The notes under the pieces are model-generated. The model was not told the origin of the DNA. It was given only the letters and a program-made list of their open reading frames with translations, and ran no database searches. The translations under genes were made by a program, and so were the position numbers. From Pedosphaera sp. (lineage in GTDB: Bacteria; Verrucomicrobiota; Verrucomicrobiia; Limisphaerales; Pedosphaeraceae), in contig JAQGPC010000101.1 in assembly GCA_028293285.1 (NCBI GenBank), forward strand, positions 1 to 64,000: DNA of 64,000 nt, given 5' to 3'. Positions 22,083 through 32,344 of the stretch are shown piece after piece. The stretch's first letter is position 1. Every line of letters begins with the position of its first letter.

Positions 22083-23903
22083 GACGGCTCGCCAATAAAT
22101 GGTGCGACTACCTCGACGTTAACCTTGCCGGGTCTCACTGCAACGGATGCCGCTAATTACACCTGCACTGTCAGCAACGCCGGTGGGCCGACAACCAGTT
22201 CAAGTGCTGCGCTCACCGTATTGCCCTTGCCGGCCGGAGTTGCCGGTGCGGTAATCACTGATCTGCCGTTGGCTTATTACCGGCTCAATGAACCGGGCCC
22301 GGTAGTGCCGGATGTGGCCACTAATAGCGGCAGTTTGGGAACCGCAGGCGACGGCACGTATTTTCCCGGCGGATTGCATCAAGTGCCCGGTGCCTTGGCG
22401 GGTGATCCCGATACGGCTGCAGGTTATACTGGAATCGATGTCAATTCCGAGGATGGCACCGTTCCCACCATTGTTCCTTACAATGCCGCATTAAATCCCA
22501 ATGGTTCCTTTACTATTGAAACCTGGCTTAAACCGACGCTGCAGGGAAATCTCGGAAACGCGCAGGCACCACTTAACAACCAGTACGATGACGGCAGCGG
22601 CAACCGTTTTGGTTGGGACTTCTTCCAACGCGCTGCCGCCACGCAAACGCCAGATGGCAATGGCCCTGGCTACAGCTTCCGAATGTTCAACGGAACTGCC
22701 GGTTCCGGCGCGAAATTGTTCAACATCACCGGCGGCTTGTATCAGGTCGGAGCCTGGAGTCATTTGGTTGCGGTTTACGACGCCTCGGTTCCATCGGCAA
22801 CCCTCTACCTCAACGGCGTGCAAGTTGCCCAGTCCACCACACATAACGGAAGTTACGCCTCGAACCCATCGTCGCCGTTATCCATTGGCGGTTATCCCGA
22901 TGGCACCCAGAATCCGTTCATTGGATCAATGGATGAAGTTGCCTTATACACGAACGCGTTGACCGCCGCGCAGGTTCTGGACCATTACCAGAATGGCACC
23001 AACGCCGCGCGCGGCACGCCCTATCCCTCGCTGATAATTGCGGATGGCGCAGCCGAGTATCTGCGACTGGATGATCCAGCCCATAATACAGCGGTCAACA
23101 ACGGCAGCCTTGGCTCACTTGCCGATGGCACTTATTCCCACACTATCAACGGTGTGGCAGGACCACAGCCACCCACGTTCACCGGCTTTGAATCCACCAA
23201 TCTCGCAGTATCGTTTAATGGCACCAATAGTTATGTTGAATTGGAAAATCCAGCCGGGCTGAACTTCACCGGTCAAGTCACCCTCGAGGCTTGGATTCAA
23301 CCGGGCGCAGCTCAAGGCTTTGAATCCTATATCATCGCCCATGGCGGCAACGATGATTTCAGTGGCGAAACTTCGCTCCGCATCGAAAATGGCGTATATC
23401 AAATCGGATCGAATCATGGGCATGCGGCTCTCCCGGTTCCGGCGGGCGACTTGGGCGGCGGTCAATGGGTGCATTTGGTCGGCACGTATGATGGCGTCAA
23501 TTGGAATCTCTACCGCAACGGTGTGCTGAGCGCCTCCAGCGCGGACAACATTGGGCCATTCCTGGTCAATAATGCCAACTGGGCCATTGGAGCGCGTGGC
23601 AAATGGAGATACGCGTTTGGTTATCCGGATGCCGGTTTGGATCGTCAATTCAACGGCCTTATTGATGAAGTGGCTTTTTACAATTATGCATTAACGCCCA
23701 GCCGCATTCAGGCCCACTTCGCCGCGAGCGCCCAACCGCTAAAGATCAGCCGCTCGGGCGGACAGATAACTCTCACCTGGCCCGCAGGCACGCTTCAACA
23801 AGCGGACAATGTAACCGGGACATACAGCGATGTGGCTGGCGCCACTTCGCCTTATACGATATCTGCCAGCGTGGCACAAAAGTTCTACCGGATTAGATTC
23901 TAA
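22080..23903 (+). pseudogene. 5'-truncated Ig/LamG-domain secreted protein (two LamG domains)
   Basis: Frame upstream of the listed start reads KDGSPINGATTSTLTLPGLTATDAANYTCTVSNAGG, i.e. mid-Ig domain, and stops being Ig-like at ~22,080; no start codon or signal peptide. LamG: 'GSFTIETWLKPTLQGNLG', 'GQVTLEAWIQPGAAQGFESYI'. Confidence 0.7.
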
Positions 23904-23939
23904 GAATCAGCCATCCAACACACAGCAGAAGGCTTACGT

Positions 23940-23978
23940 GCATAATGCCTTTGCGGCATAACCGCAAAGGCATTATGC
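23940..23978. repeat. Perfect 16-17 bp stem palindrome with CATAA loop
   Basis: CATAATGCCTTTGCGG-CATAA-CCGCAAAGGCATTATG read directly, directly downstream of the LamG gene; no U-tract. Confidence 0.8.
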
Positions 23979-24245
23979 GCTGCTCGGTTGAAGCAGAAGC
24001 ATTAGGGAATGATGCAACAGAATCTTCTTTTGGTGCAGCAGGCAAGATGGCAGCTTGTCCACCATGATTCCGCCGGGGCCCACGATTAAATTGCCCGCAT
24101 CGTATCGCTGGACTGGATTGCGGGTATCTGGCCTGGCTGCTGGGCCAGGGCCGGAAGGGCCTGAACCTGCCTGATAAACATAACGGCACTCTCAGTGACC
24201 GGCCCCCTTACGACCCCCCTTACGTACACTGCGAAATTCATGTAA

Positions 24246-25331
24246 TTGCCCTATGGCGCGATGACGCACAAAGGGGCGACTTTCTCATCGCAGGTAGGAG
24301 GGCATCACCTCTTGGAAAACAAGGACGATTCGAGGATAAAATCTATGGGTGAAACGTTGCCTCACAAAATTGATCACGGTCTCTTTTCTGAATGCCCGGT
24401 TCCAAGCAAGCCCGGGCAGGATCATGCCATCAAAAAATTCATGCAATGCCTGCGCCGACGCTTGGTTGCCTCCATCACGCGTCTTTATCCTTTTTACAGC
24501 GGGTGCGGCACCATGGCCAATTGCCGCGTCGTCCGCGCCCTCGCCGGCCGCAGCACCGGCCCCGATTGGGTTCGTCTCCGACAAGGTCCTTACCTTCGCG
24601 TCATGCTTGGCGACTACCTTTCCAATGCGGTTTACTTTTCTCGCGACTGGGACCGTAAGATTTCCTGGGTTTGTGAGCGTCTGCTTCGTCCTGGCGACAC
24701 GGCCTTGGATATCGGCGCCAACCTCGGCCTCGTCACCTGCCAGATGGCGGCTCTGGTCGGATCCACTGGCCAGGTTCACGCTTTCGAACCCAACCCGTCC
24801 ATGAGTGACCTGCTCCGGCAGTCCCTCGCCCATAACGGCTACACGCACGTCACGTCCCACTGCATGGGCCTCGGTGACAGGGAACAAGAGCTCGAACTGA
24901 CCATTCCCCACAACCTTCAATGCCTCGCGACGCTCGCCCGCGATGCCGAAGGCATGAGAATTCGGATACCGGTCAAGACCCTCTCAGGATGGTTCAACCA
25001 GTCGAACGTTACCCAAATCCGCCTCATGAAGATCGACGTTGAAGGCTTCGAAGCCCAAGTCTTCCAAGGCTCGGAACACCTCTTCAAAGCCTTGCGGCCT
25101 GACGCCATTCTCTTCGAGCTCAACCATTATGACGGCCCTTTTGACGCGCATCCCGTCGTCCGGTTTTTGAAACTCAAAGACTACAATTTCCTCACGCTCC
25201 CTAAAAAACTCTTACGCATGAGTGCCAAACGGTTGCCATCCGCTGCAATTGCCGGTTCGCCTTCCAACGACCTTATCGCCGTCCCCCGGGGCAAGATTTA
25301 CGACGAAATAGCCCTCCGCTTGCGGGCGTGA
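24246..25331 (+). CDS. FkbM family methyltransferase (start uncertain; MGETLPHK ~24345 is an alternative)
   Basis: 'PGDTALDIGANLGLVTCQMAALVGSTGQVHAFEPNPSMSDLLRQSLAHNGY', 'IRLMKIDVEGFEAQVFQGSEHLF...ILFELN'. Confidence 0.85.
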   Translation: MPYGAMTHKGATFSSQVGGHHLLENKDDSRIKSMGETLPHKIDHGLFSECPVPSKPGQDHAIKKFMQCLRRRLVASITRLYPFYSGCGTMANCRVVRALAGRSTGPDWVRLRQGPYLRVMLGDYLSNAVYFSRDWDRKISWVCERLLRPGDTALDIGANLGLVTCQMAALVGSTGQVHAFEPNPSMSDLLRQSLAHNGYTHVTSHCMGLGDREQELELTIPHNLQCLATLARDAEGMRIRIPVKTLSGWFNQSNVTQIRLMKIDVEGFEAQVFQGSEHLFKALRPDAILFELNHYDGPFDAHPVVRFLKLKDYNFLTLPKKLLRMSAKRLPSAAIAGSPSNDLIAVPRGKIYDEIALRLRA

Positions 25332-25783
25332 CACTGCTGTCCAAGATAGCCGATTCTGGGCCCGCAAACCGTCGGTTTTATTGGGCTTGTTGAGGCGACA
25401 TTTCGCAACGTCAAAAGAGGTTGGCTTGGACAGCGGGCGTTTCATCAAAACGGGAAAACCCCCGCGAATCGCGACGAAACCACGTTTTGTGGTGGGATCG
25501 CGATTCCTATTTGGACAGTAGTGAGGCCAAGTTTTTCTGCCAGAGCAGCGGAGAAACCAACAAATGGGCTTCCGAACTTTTGGGCGAACGCTGGATGGGC
25601 ATCACCAGCACAAACGTAGGCAACGCTTGTTTTATAACGCCAACTCTCCCCCAACCAAGCGAAGCAAAAAGAACGTGGGTGAATACCCATGATGGCCTCC
25701 AAATCGTGGAGGCACTATTTTTGTGATGAGGAAAGGAGCTGGGTCAAATGCTTTTGGAGTGGTTTGGCCAAAAAAGCTGAAGT

Positions 25784-26884
25784 ATGAACCGAACATTTCT
25801 TCTGACCATGCCGGCGACAAGTACGCTCGGGAGTGGAAGGGACGCCTTGTACATCCGTGAACCGCTCGTTGCGCTGTCCCTTTGGGGTATATGCATGGCC
25901 ACAGTTGCGGTTCTCCTGCTGTCTGCCGCGGCAGGTTTCTGGCTGGGAAGGTATCAAGGCCGGCACTCAGAAATAATGCAGAAGGTGCCCATGGCTGAGA
26001 TTGTTGGAGCGATGTTTGGATTGCTTGCGTTCATGCTGGGTTTCACGTTCAGTCTGGCAGCCACCCGCTTCGATGCCAGAAGGGCCTTGGTCGTGGATGA
26101 GGCCAACGCCATTGGTACGACCTACCTGCGCGCCGGACTGCTCCCGGAACCTTACCGTGCGGAGATTCGCAAACTGCTGCGCGAATATGTGAAGCAACGC
26201 CTTATGTTCGCACAATCGGGCGAAATCGCACAGGGGATTGCGCAGGCCGAGGAGATGCAGGGACGGCTCTGGGCTGAGGCGGTGACGGCAGGTGAGAAGA
26301 ATCCGGGCTCGATTGTCACCGGCTTGTTCATCTCCTCGCTGAACGAGGTGATTGACCTTCACGCGAAACGAATAGCGTTCGGTCTTAGAAACCACATTCC
26401 AACCAGCATCTGGGCTGCGTTGTATTTCCTTGCGATCTGCACCATGGGCATGATGGGCTGCCACATGGGGCTGGCTGGTGCTCGCAGGCTCCTGGCAATT
26501 ATTCCACTGGTGCTCACCTTTTCCGTGGTTATGTTCTTGATCGCGGATCTCGACCGTCCCCAGAAGGGATTGCTCAGAGTAAGCCAGCAAGCCCTGACTG
26601 ATCTTCTGGACAAGTTGAATGCCGAGGGCGCCGAATCAAGGTTGCCTCGCGTTTGCAACGTCCTAGTCCAAAACGATGATACGGAAACGTATCAACGAAA
26701 TAACCAATACCAATTCACCAGCAGGGCGAATGGAGATCAGAATAAATGTGCCGAGAAAATCGCCGCGAGGCATCTGTCTCGGTCGTTTCGGGCAAATACC
26801 CGGCACTGCTTCTGCGGAGGAAGTCGCACCAATTATAACCTCTACGAAAGCAGGCCATGGAAGCAGCGACCTTGGAAATTCTAA
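25784..26884 (+). CDS. Bestrophin-like/DUF4239-type membrane protein; C-terminal ~80 aa probably not native
   Basis: 'AEIVGAMFGLLAFMLGFTFSLAATRFDARRALVVDEANAIGTTYLRAGLLPEPYRAEIRKLLREYV' and 'LIADLDRPQKGLLRVSQQALTDLLDKL'; residues after that lack coherence. Confidence 0.75.
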   Translation: MNRTFLLTMPATSTLGSGRDALYIREPLVALSLWGICMATVAVLLLSAAAGFWLGRYQGRHSEIMQKVPMAEIVGAMFGLLAFMLGFTFSLAATRFDARRALVVDEANAIGTTYLRAGLLPEPYRAEIRKLLREYVKQRLMFAQSGEIAQGIAQAEEMQGRLWAEAVTAGEKNPGSIVTGLFISSLNEVIDLHAKRIAFGLRNHIPTSIWAALYFLAICTMGMMGCHMGLAGARRLLAIIPLVLTFSVVMFLIADLDRPQKGLLRVSQQALTDLLDKLNAEGAESRLPRVCNVLVQNDDTETYQRNNQYQFTSRANGDQNKCAEKIAARHLSRSFRANTRHCFCGGSRTNYNLYESRPWKQRPWKF

Positions 26885-27249
26885 AACATGTGGAGCATCT
26901 GTTTGAACGACTCAACGGACCTTTCTCGTTTCGACTCATCATCCAACCGCTGGTTGCTGTCGTTCTCGCGGTCCGCGCCGGGTTGAAAGACGCACAAGAA
27001 GGACGCCCCGCCCACGGTTGGGCCATCATCACCGATTCAGCCAATAGAATCAAGCTGCTGCAGGAAAGCTGGAAAGATGTTGCCAAGGTTTTCATCGCTG
27101 CGGTCACCATTGACATCATCTACGAAATCATCGTCTTGCGGCACATTTACCCAGGCCAATCGCTGATCGTTGCGACTACCCTAGCTCTAATCCCCTACTT
27201 GATAATCCGCGGACCGGTGAACCGGATAGCCCGGCACTGGCAACATTGA
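26857..27249 (+). CDS. 130-aa membrane protein of unknown function
   Basis: Open frame with hydrophobic segments (FIAAVTIDIIYEIIVL, SLIVATTLALIPYLII), ends just before next gene. Confidence 0.6.
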   Translation: MEAATLEILKHVEHLFERLNGPFSFRLIIQPLVAVVLAVRAGLKDAQEGRPAHGWAIITDSANRIKLLQESWKDVAKVFIAAVTIDIIYEIIVLRHIYPGQSLIVATTLALIPYLIIRGPVNRIARHWQH

Positions 27250-27263
27250 AAGGAGTTACGACC

Positions 27264-27833
27264 ATGAACGAAGCGAACATTAAAAAAGCGGGCTTGAAGC
27301 AGAAATTCGTCCGCGAGCTGATGGAGTATTGGATCACCTTTTTGTACCTAGCCTTTTTTTTCGGCGCGTTTGCCTGGTATCGAAGACTGGTACTGGCCGA
27401 GTATCAAATCAGCTACTTGCATTATGGGGTGGCCGTGGTGGAAGCGTTGGTTTTGGCCAAAGTCATCCTGGTGGGAGACGCATTGCACCTTGGTCGCAGG
27501 CTCGAAGAAAGGCCTTTGATTATTCCAACCTTATACAAGACGGTTGTGTTTTGCGTGTTTGTAGGGCTGTTTGGTGTGCTTGAGCATACCATCGGCGGAC
27601 TGGTGTATGGGAAGGGCCTGGCGGGAGGCTTTGATGAACTGCGGAGTGAAGGCATTTATGAATTGCTCGCCCAGTGTTTGGTGACCTTTTTCGCTTTCAT
27701 GCCCTTCTTCGCCTTCAAGGAATTAGGACGGGTGCTGGGCGAGGGCAGGATACGCAAACTGTTTTTCCGAAATAGAGCGGCCACAGAATCCGGGTTCTCT
27801 ACAGGATCGAGTCCGGAACAGGCGGCAGGTTGA
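27264..27833 (+). CDS. Membrane protein of unknown function (ATG at 27264 preceded by AAGGAG)
   Basis: Listed ORF 27246..27833; the ATG at 27264 has a good Shine-Dalgarno (gaaaggagttacgaccATG); four hydrophobic helices. Confidence 0.65.
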   Translation: MNEANIKKAGLKQKFVRELMEYWITFLYLAFFFGAFAWYRRLVLAEYQISYLHYGVAVVEALVLAKVILVGDALHLGRRLEERPLIIPTLYKTVVFCVFVGLFGVLEHTIGGLVYGKGLAGGFDELRSEGIYELLAQCLVTFFAFMPFFAFKELGRVLGEGRIRKLFFRNRAATESGFSTGSSPEQAAG

Positions 27834-27886
27834 CAGGGCACTCGGTGGCATTGAGGTTTAATTGTCGGAAACAAGGAGATCAGCTT

Positions 27887-28147
27887 ATGAAATTCTTCAG
27901 CAAATTCCAAAAAACACTCGGAGCGTTCAACGTCCACTTACGCCCAAACGCTTCCTCAACCTGCCTCGGCGGCTGTGTCAGACAGAGACGCGCAGGTATG
28001 GCTCAACAACAAGCGATGACACAACAACAGGCCGCCCAGCAACAAACGCTTTCGCAACAACAGGCAGTGGATCAGCAGAAGCTTGATGCTTATAAACGCG
28101 CCTTTGAGGCATCCATGGAAGGTAAAGGTTACTCCGTCAAATGGTGA
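27887..28147 (+). CDS. Small Gln-rich protein ending in KRAFEASMEGKGYSVKW
   Basis: ATG at 27887 preceded by AAGGAG; Q-rich linker (QQQAMTQQQAAQQQTLSQQQAVDQQ). Confidence 0.5.
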   Translation: MKFFSKFQKTLGAFNVHLRPNASSTCLGGCVRQRRAGMAQQQAMTQQQAAQQQTLSQQQAVDQQKLDAYKRAFEASMEGKGYSVKW

Positions 28148-28332
28148 ACGAAAGAAAGCTCCCATCCGGCAGCGCGGGCTCTTGGAATCGACGCTGAGGC
28201 GTAGCGAATCGCGACAATCAATTCTTGAAGATAAAAATTAAAAATTCGTACAACCGCTCGTCTTATGATGGGCGCGGTTTTGAAACACATCATCGAACCA
28301 ACAAATAATAAACAGAAAGTAGTAAAGGAATT

Positions 28333-28866
28333 ATGAAACAAAAACTCGGTAACGTGGCATTGGCCGCTTTTCTTGTGATAGCGGTGACTCTCACCGCCCG
28401 TGCGGCGGACGATTTGAAGACCGAAGCGGAGCGGGCTATTAATAGATTCAAGGAGGTGGATCCTGGGTTGCAGACATTCTTCGACAAGTCGGCGGGCTAT
28501 GCGGTCTTTCCCAGCGTGGGCAAAGGCGGATTGATCATCGGCGGCGAGCGCGGCAAAGGCCTGGTGTATGAGAAAGGCAAACCCGCCGGGGAGGCCATAT
28601 TGACGGAGGCCAGCATTGGCGCGCAGGTCGGGGGGGAAGTCTTCTCTGAAATTATTTTTTTCGAGACTCCGGACATGCTCCAGGAATTCAAACGGGGCAA
28701 GTTCATGGTGGACGCGCAATTGAACGGTGTGGTCGCGGCTGAAGGAGCGGAACAGCATGCCAGATTCGAACACGGGGTAGCGGTGTTTGTTCTGCCCAAG
28801 AAAGGGCTGATGGGGCAAGCTTCCGTGGGGGGGCAGAAATTCCAATTCATACCGTTGTCGCAATGA
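28333..28866 (+). CDS. SYLF (Ysc84-like) lipid-binding domain protein, secreted
   Basis: 'FFDKSAGYAVFPSVGKGGLIIGGERGKGLVYEKGKPAGEAILTEASIGAQVGGEVFSEIIFFE' SYLF signature; signal peptide; RBS aaagga. Confidence 0.9.
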   Translation: MKQKLGNVALAAFLVIAVTLTARAADDLKTEAERAINRFKEVDPGLQTFFDKSAGYAVFPSVGKGGLIIGGERGKGLVYEKGKPAGEAILTEASIGAQVGGEVFSEIIFFETPDMLQEFKRGKFMVDAQLNGVVAAEGAEQHARFEHGVAVFVLPKKGLMGQASVGGQKFQFIPLSQ

Positions 28867-29344
28867 TGGACTATCCGCCAGGGGCTGGCCTTGCCCCTCC
28901 CATAATTTAAATCCACAGCGCCCGTAACCGGCAGCAATGGTGATCCATAGCGAAGAAGCTTGATCCCGATTTCCTCCACCTTGTCAAAGTCCGTGCTCCA
29001 TTGTTGATAATGACACAACTTTCCAACTCATCTATGCGGGACGCGGCCATTTTGGATCGTGGGAATGCTGTTCTCAACTCCAGTGGCGAACATAAAGTTA
29101 TTTTCCGATCTCTTTTTCATAAACAATTTCACTCCTTATACTGCTAACGTTCTTTCAATCCCGGTGCTGCCAAACAGCTTTCTCCTTAACCAAGCCTCTT
29201 CGCCCTGCCTGCCAACGCGCCAACGTAAATTGCATGGGACATGGCTTCAAGGGAGCGTAACAATGGTTGGCGCAGCATTTCGGGTTTCTCCCCATCGTGC
29301 GATGGGTTTTTATCGATTAGCGCTATATGTAAGGGGTTAAGGGG

Positions 29345-32113
29345 TTGGCAATAGTTAACATAATGTCGTTCTCCAATTCCATTCTGGCGCGAACGCTACG
29401 CAGATTGGCAGAGGTGGTTTCCAAGCACCCCAAGTGGTTCATCTATCCGCAAATTGTTCTCTCGGTCCTGTGTGTAGTCTACACGATTCACGGGTTAAAA
29501 CTGGATATGAACCGTGACAATCTGATTGGGCCCGGAGTGAAGTCCCACGAGATCTACATGAATTTCCGGAAAGAATTTCCAAACGAGGATCAATTGGTGC
29601 TGGTGGAAGGTGATCGGTGGGAACGCAACCGCCAATTCATGGAGCGATTGGCGACACGGATCAAATCGGAAACCAACCTCTTCGCCGGAGTTTTCTACAA
29701 GGGTGACCTGGCCACACTCGGTCCCAAAGCATTGCTGTTGGCGCCAACCGCCGATCTGGAACAAATGCGCAAGTCTGTTGGCGAGTACCGGCCTTTTCTC
29801 CAGGACTTTGCGCAGGCGACCAATCTCGATTCGCTTTTCGGCATGGTGAATCAGCGATTTCTTAATGCGCGGGGCGAGACGGCAGGTCAACGCGAAGCTC
29901 TGCTGAAAGCCCTCCCGTTTTTCGAAAGCATCCTGGTGGATGCAAATCAAAGTATGTCCGCACCGGGCCAACCACCACCACCGCCGGGGATTGAGTCTCT
30001 CTTTGGGGGAGGAACGAGAGGCGAGCAGCAGCTTTATCTGACTTTTGATAAAGGCCGAATCTTTATGCTGACATTCCGGCCCAAGAGCGAAGCACTTGCC
30101 CCGCAGGCGATTGATCGTTTACGGCATTTGATGTGGGAGACGCAAAATGAAGTGCCTGGCGTAAATGCCGGGCTGACTGGCGGGGTGGTGCTGGATTACG
30201 ATGAAATGCGCCAGTCTGAACGTGATTCGATCATCGCGGGCCTGGCCGCGCTCATTATTTGCTCGCTCATTTTCATAATTGCATATCATGAAGTGAGCCG
30301 TCCACTGATGGCCGCTTTTTGCCTGCTTATCGGTTTCGGCTACACGCTGGGTTTTACGACTCTGACGGTTGGCCACCTGAATATTTTGAGCATCACGTTC
30401 GCGCCGATGCTCATTGGATTGGGCATCGATTTCGGCGTTCAATTCATCACCCGTTATGAAGAGGAGATGCGTAATCGCCGCACGGTGGTTGAGGCGATCT
30501 CCAAAGCGATCATCTTTACAGGACAGGGAATCATCATCGGCGGCGTGACCACCGCAGTTGCCTTTCTCGCAATGGGATTGACCAATTTCAAAGGGATTCG
30601 GGAGATGGGCATCATTTGCGGAGGCGGGCTGCTGCTCTGCTTGATTCCAATGATGACAACACTGCCTGCTTTACTGGTCCAAGGCCAACAAAATGTGGGC
30701 CATCAAGAAATTGGCATCACTGGCCAGGTTCGCCGACAAATTGAAAAATCCTGGTTGCAGCATTCGGCGGTCATAGTTCTGGCCGCGCTCCTGCTTTGTG
30801 CAATTGCCGCGCTGCAATTTCGACATGTGTATTTTGATTATAATTTGCTCCGAATGCAGAGCAGGAATCTGGCTTCGGTGGCGTACGAACGCAAACTACT
30901 CCATTCGGCTGGCCGGTCCGTGATGTTTGCCGCCGTTATTGCTGATTCTCCGCAGCAGGCCCGGCAGTATGAAGAGAAGATCAAGACGTTGCCTTCGGTC
31001 TCGGGCGTGGACTCAGCGGCCGGGTATTTTACAGAAGATCAGGGCAGGAAGTTGGAGTTAATCCGCTCGCTCAAAAGCGATTTGGCGGACATCAATTTTG
31101 CTCCAATAGACAAGCAAGCCGTGCAAATTGAAAAACTGAGTGCGACATTGTGGTATTTGACGGGTTATCTTGGATTGGCGGCGGAAAATGTGCAGAAAGA
31201 TAACCCGGACTTGGCCAGACAATTGCGCTCTTTCCGGGAGCGCATTCAAGAATTCCGGAAAACGATACTCAGCGGCCAGCCCCAAATTCCAGAACGGCTC
31301 CACCAGTATCAGGAGACCTTCTTCAAAGAGTTCCGCAACACGGTCGAAGCACTTAAGACTCAGGATGCCAGCAGTCCCTTAAGTCCTTCAGACTTGCCAT
31401 CAGTTTTGCGCGACCGCTTCATCGGGATGACGGGTAAATATCTGCTGCAGGTCTATCCCAAAAAAGACATATGGCAGCATGAAAACCAGCACGAGTTCAT
31501 CAAGGAGTTGGAATCGGTTGTTCCACCGGAGAAAGTAACTGGCCAGCCCACTCAGATTTACCAATACACCAGCCTCCTCAAAGTTAGCTACCAGCAAGCC
31601 GCCTGGTATTCGCTGGGTGCCATCACTATCATGCTTTTCCTTCATTTCCGTTCGCCAGTCCCTGTGATTCTTGCCTTGCTCCCGGTGGGAATTGGTTCCG
31701 TTTGGCTGCTGGGCTTTATGGGCGCAGCCGGCATTCCTTTTAATCCGGCTAACATTATGACTCTGCCTTTGGTGGTTGGGATTGGAGTTACTAACGGCAT
31801 CCAGATATTAAACCGCGTCGCCGAAGAACATGAACCGGGCGTCTTTGCCAAAAGTACCGGTAAAGCGGTGCTGGTTTCCGGACTAACGGCCATCACCGGT
31901 TTCGGCACTCTGCTTCTGGCCAAACATCAGGGAATCAAAAGCCTTGGCGAGGTCATGCCTCTTGGCATCGCCGCCTGCATGATCGTCGGCCTGACTTGTT
32001 TACCTGCGATGCTAAGCATCCTTGCCCGGTTGGGATGGACGATGAAATCCGACCGAGAGCGGCAGGCGGAAGATCATGTAGGATGGCACTGGCTGAGGTG
32101 GCACCGCCATTGA
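29345..32113 (+). CDS. MMPL/RND-superfamily transporter (HpnN-like)
   Basis: 12-TM pattern, 'FAPMLIGLGIDFGVQFITRYEEEM', 'LVVGIGVTNGIQILNRVAEEHEPG'; start probably MSFSNSILARTLRR (~29363). Confidence 0.85.
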   Translation: MAIVNIMSFSNSILARTLRRLAEVVSKHPKWFIYPQIVLSVLCVVYTIHGLKLDMNRDNLIGPGVKSHEIYMNFRKEFPNEDQLVLVEGDRWERNRQFMERLATRIKSETNLFAGVFYKGDLATLGPKALLLAPTADLEQMRKSVGEYRPFLQDFAQATNLDSLFGMVNQRFLNARGETAGQREALLKALPFFESILVDANQSMSAPGQPPPPPGIESLFGGGTRGEQQLYLTFDKGRIFMLTFRPKSEALAPQAIDRLRHLMWETQNEVPGVNAGLTGGVVLDYDEMRQSERDSIIAGLAALIICSLIFIIAYHEVSRPLMAAFCLLIGFGYTLGFTTLTVGHLNILSITFAPMLIGLGIDFGVQFITRYEEEMRNRRTVVEAISKAIIFTGQGIIIGGVTTAVAFLAMGLTNFKGIREMGIICGGGLLLCLIPMMTTLPALLVQGQQNVGHQEIGITGQVRRQIEKSWLQHSAVIVLAALLLCAIAALQFRHVYFDYNLLRMQSRNLASVAYERKLLHSAGRSVMFAAVIADSPQQARQYEEKIKTLPSVSGVDSAAGYFTEDQGRKLELIRSLKSDLADINFAPIDKQAVQIEKLSATLWYLTGYLGLAAENVQKDNPDLARQLRSFRERIQEFRKTILSGQPQIPERLHQYQETFFKEFRNTVEALKTQDASSPLSPSDLPSVLRDRFIGMTGKYLLQVYPKKDIWQHENQHEFIKELESVVPPEKVTGQPTQIYQYTSLLKVSYQQAAWYSLGAITIMLFLHFRSPVPVILALLPVGIGSVWLLGFMGAAGIPFNPANIMTLPLVVGIGVTNGIQILNRVAEEHEPGVFAKSTGKAVLVSGLTAITGFGTLLLAKHQGIKSLGEVMPLGIAACMIVGLTCLPAMLSILARLGWTMKSDRERQAEDHVGWHWLRWHRH

Positions 32114-32205
32114 TCTGATGCCACTTGTGCGGGATTTCACTGGCAGTCAGCCGATTGACACCAACTTTTGGAGAACCCGTCGTTGAGGATCAACGACTGC
32201 CAAGG

Positions 32206-32280
32206 TGGCTCCAAAGGTAGGACTCGAACCTACAACCGATCGGTTAACAGCCGATTGCTCTACCATTGAGCTACTTTGGA
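32206..32280 (-). tRNA. tRNA-Asn (anticodon GTT), CCA encoded
   Basis: Reverse complement TCCAAAGTAGCTCAATGGTAGAGCAATCGGCTGTTAACCGATCGGTTGTAGGTTCGAGTCCTACCTTTGGAGCCA folds as a cloverleaf. Confidence 0.95.
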
Positions 32281-32344
32281 TACCAAACGGACGCGCAATT
32301 TACAAAGCGTTTGCCTACGCGTCAACTGATTTTACCCCTATTCC

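Noticed and set aside
25421-25726. 101-aa ORF between FkbM and DUF4239-like genes
   Set aside because: No recognisable motifs and no RBS; overlaps inverted repeats and antisense ORFs; treated as non-coding.
32148-32257. 10-bp direct repeat CAGCCGATTG in tRNA-Asn and 100 bp away, considered as an att site
   Set aside because: Too short, located in the anticodon arm, no integrase or island between the copies.
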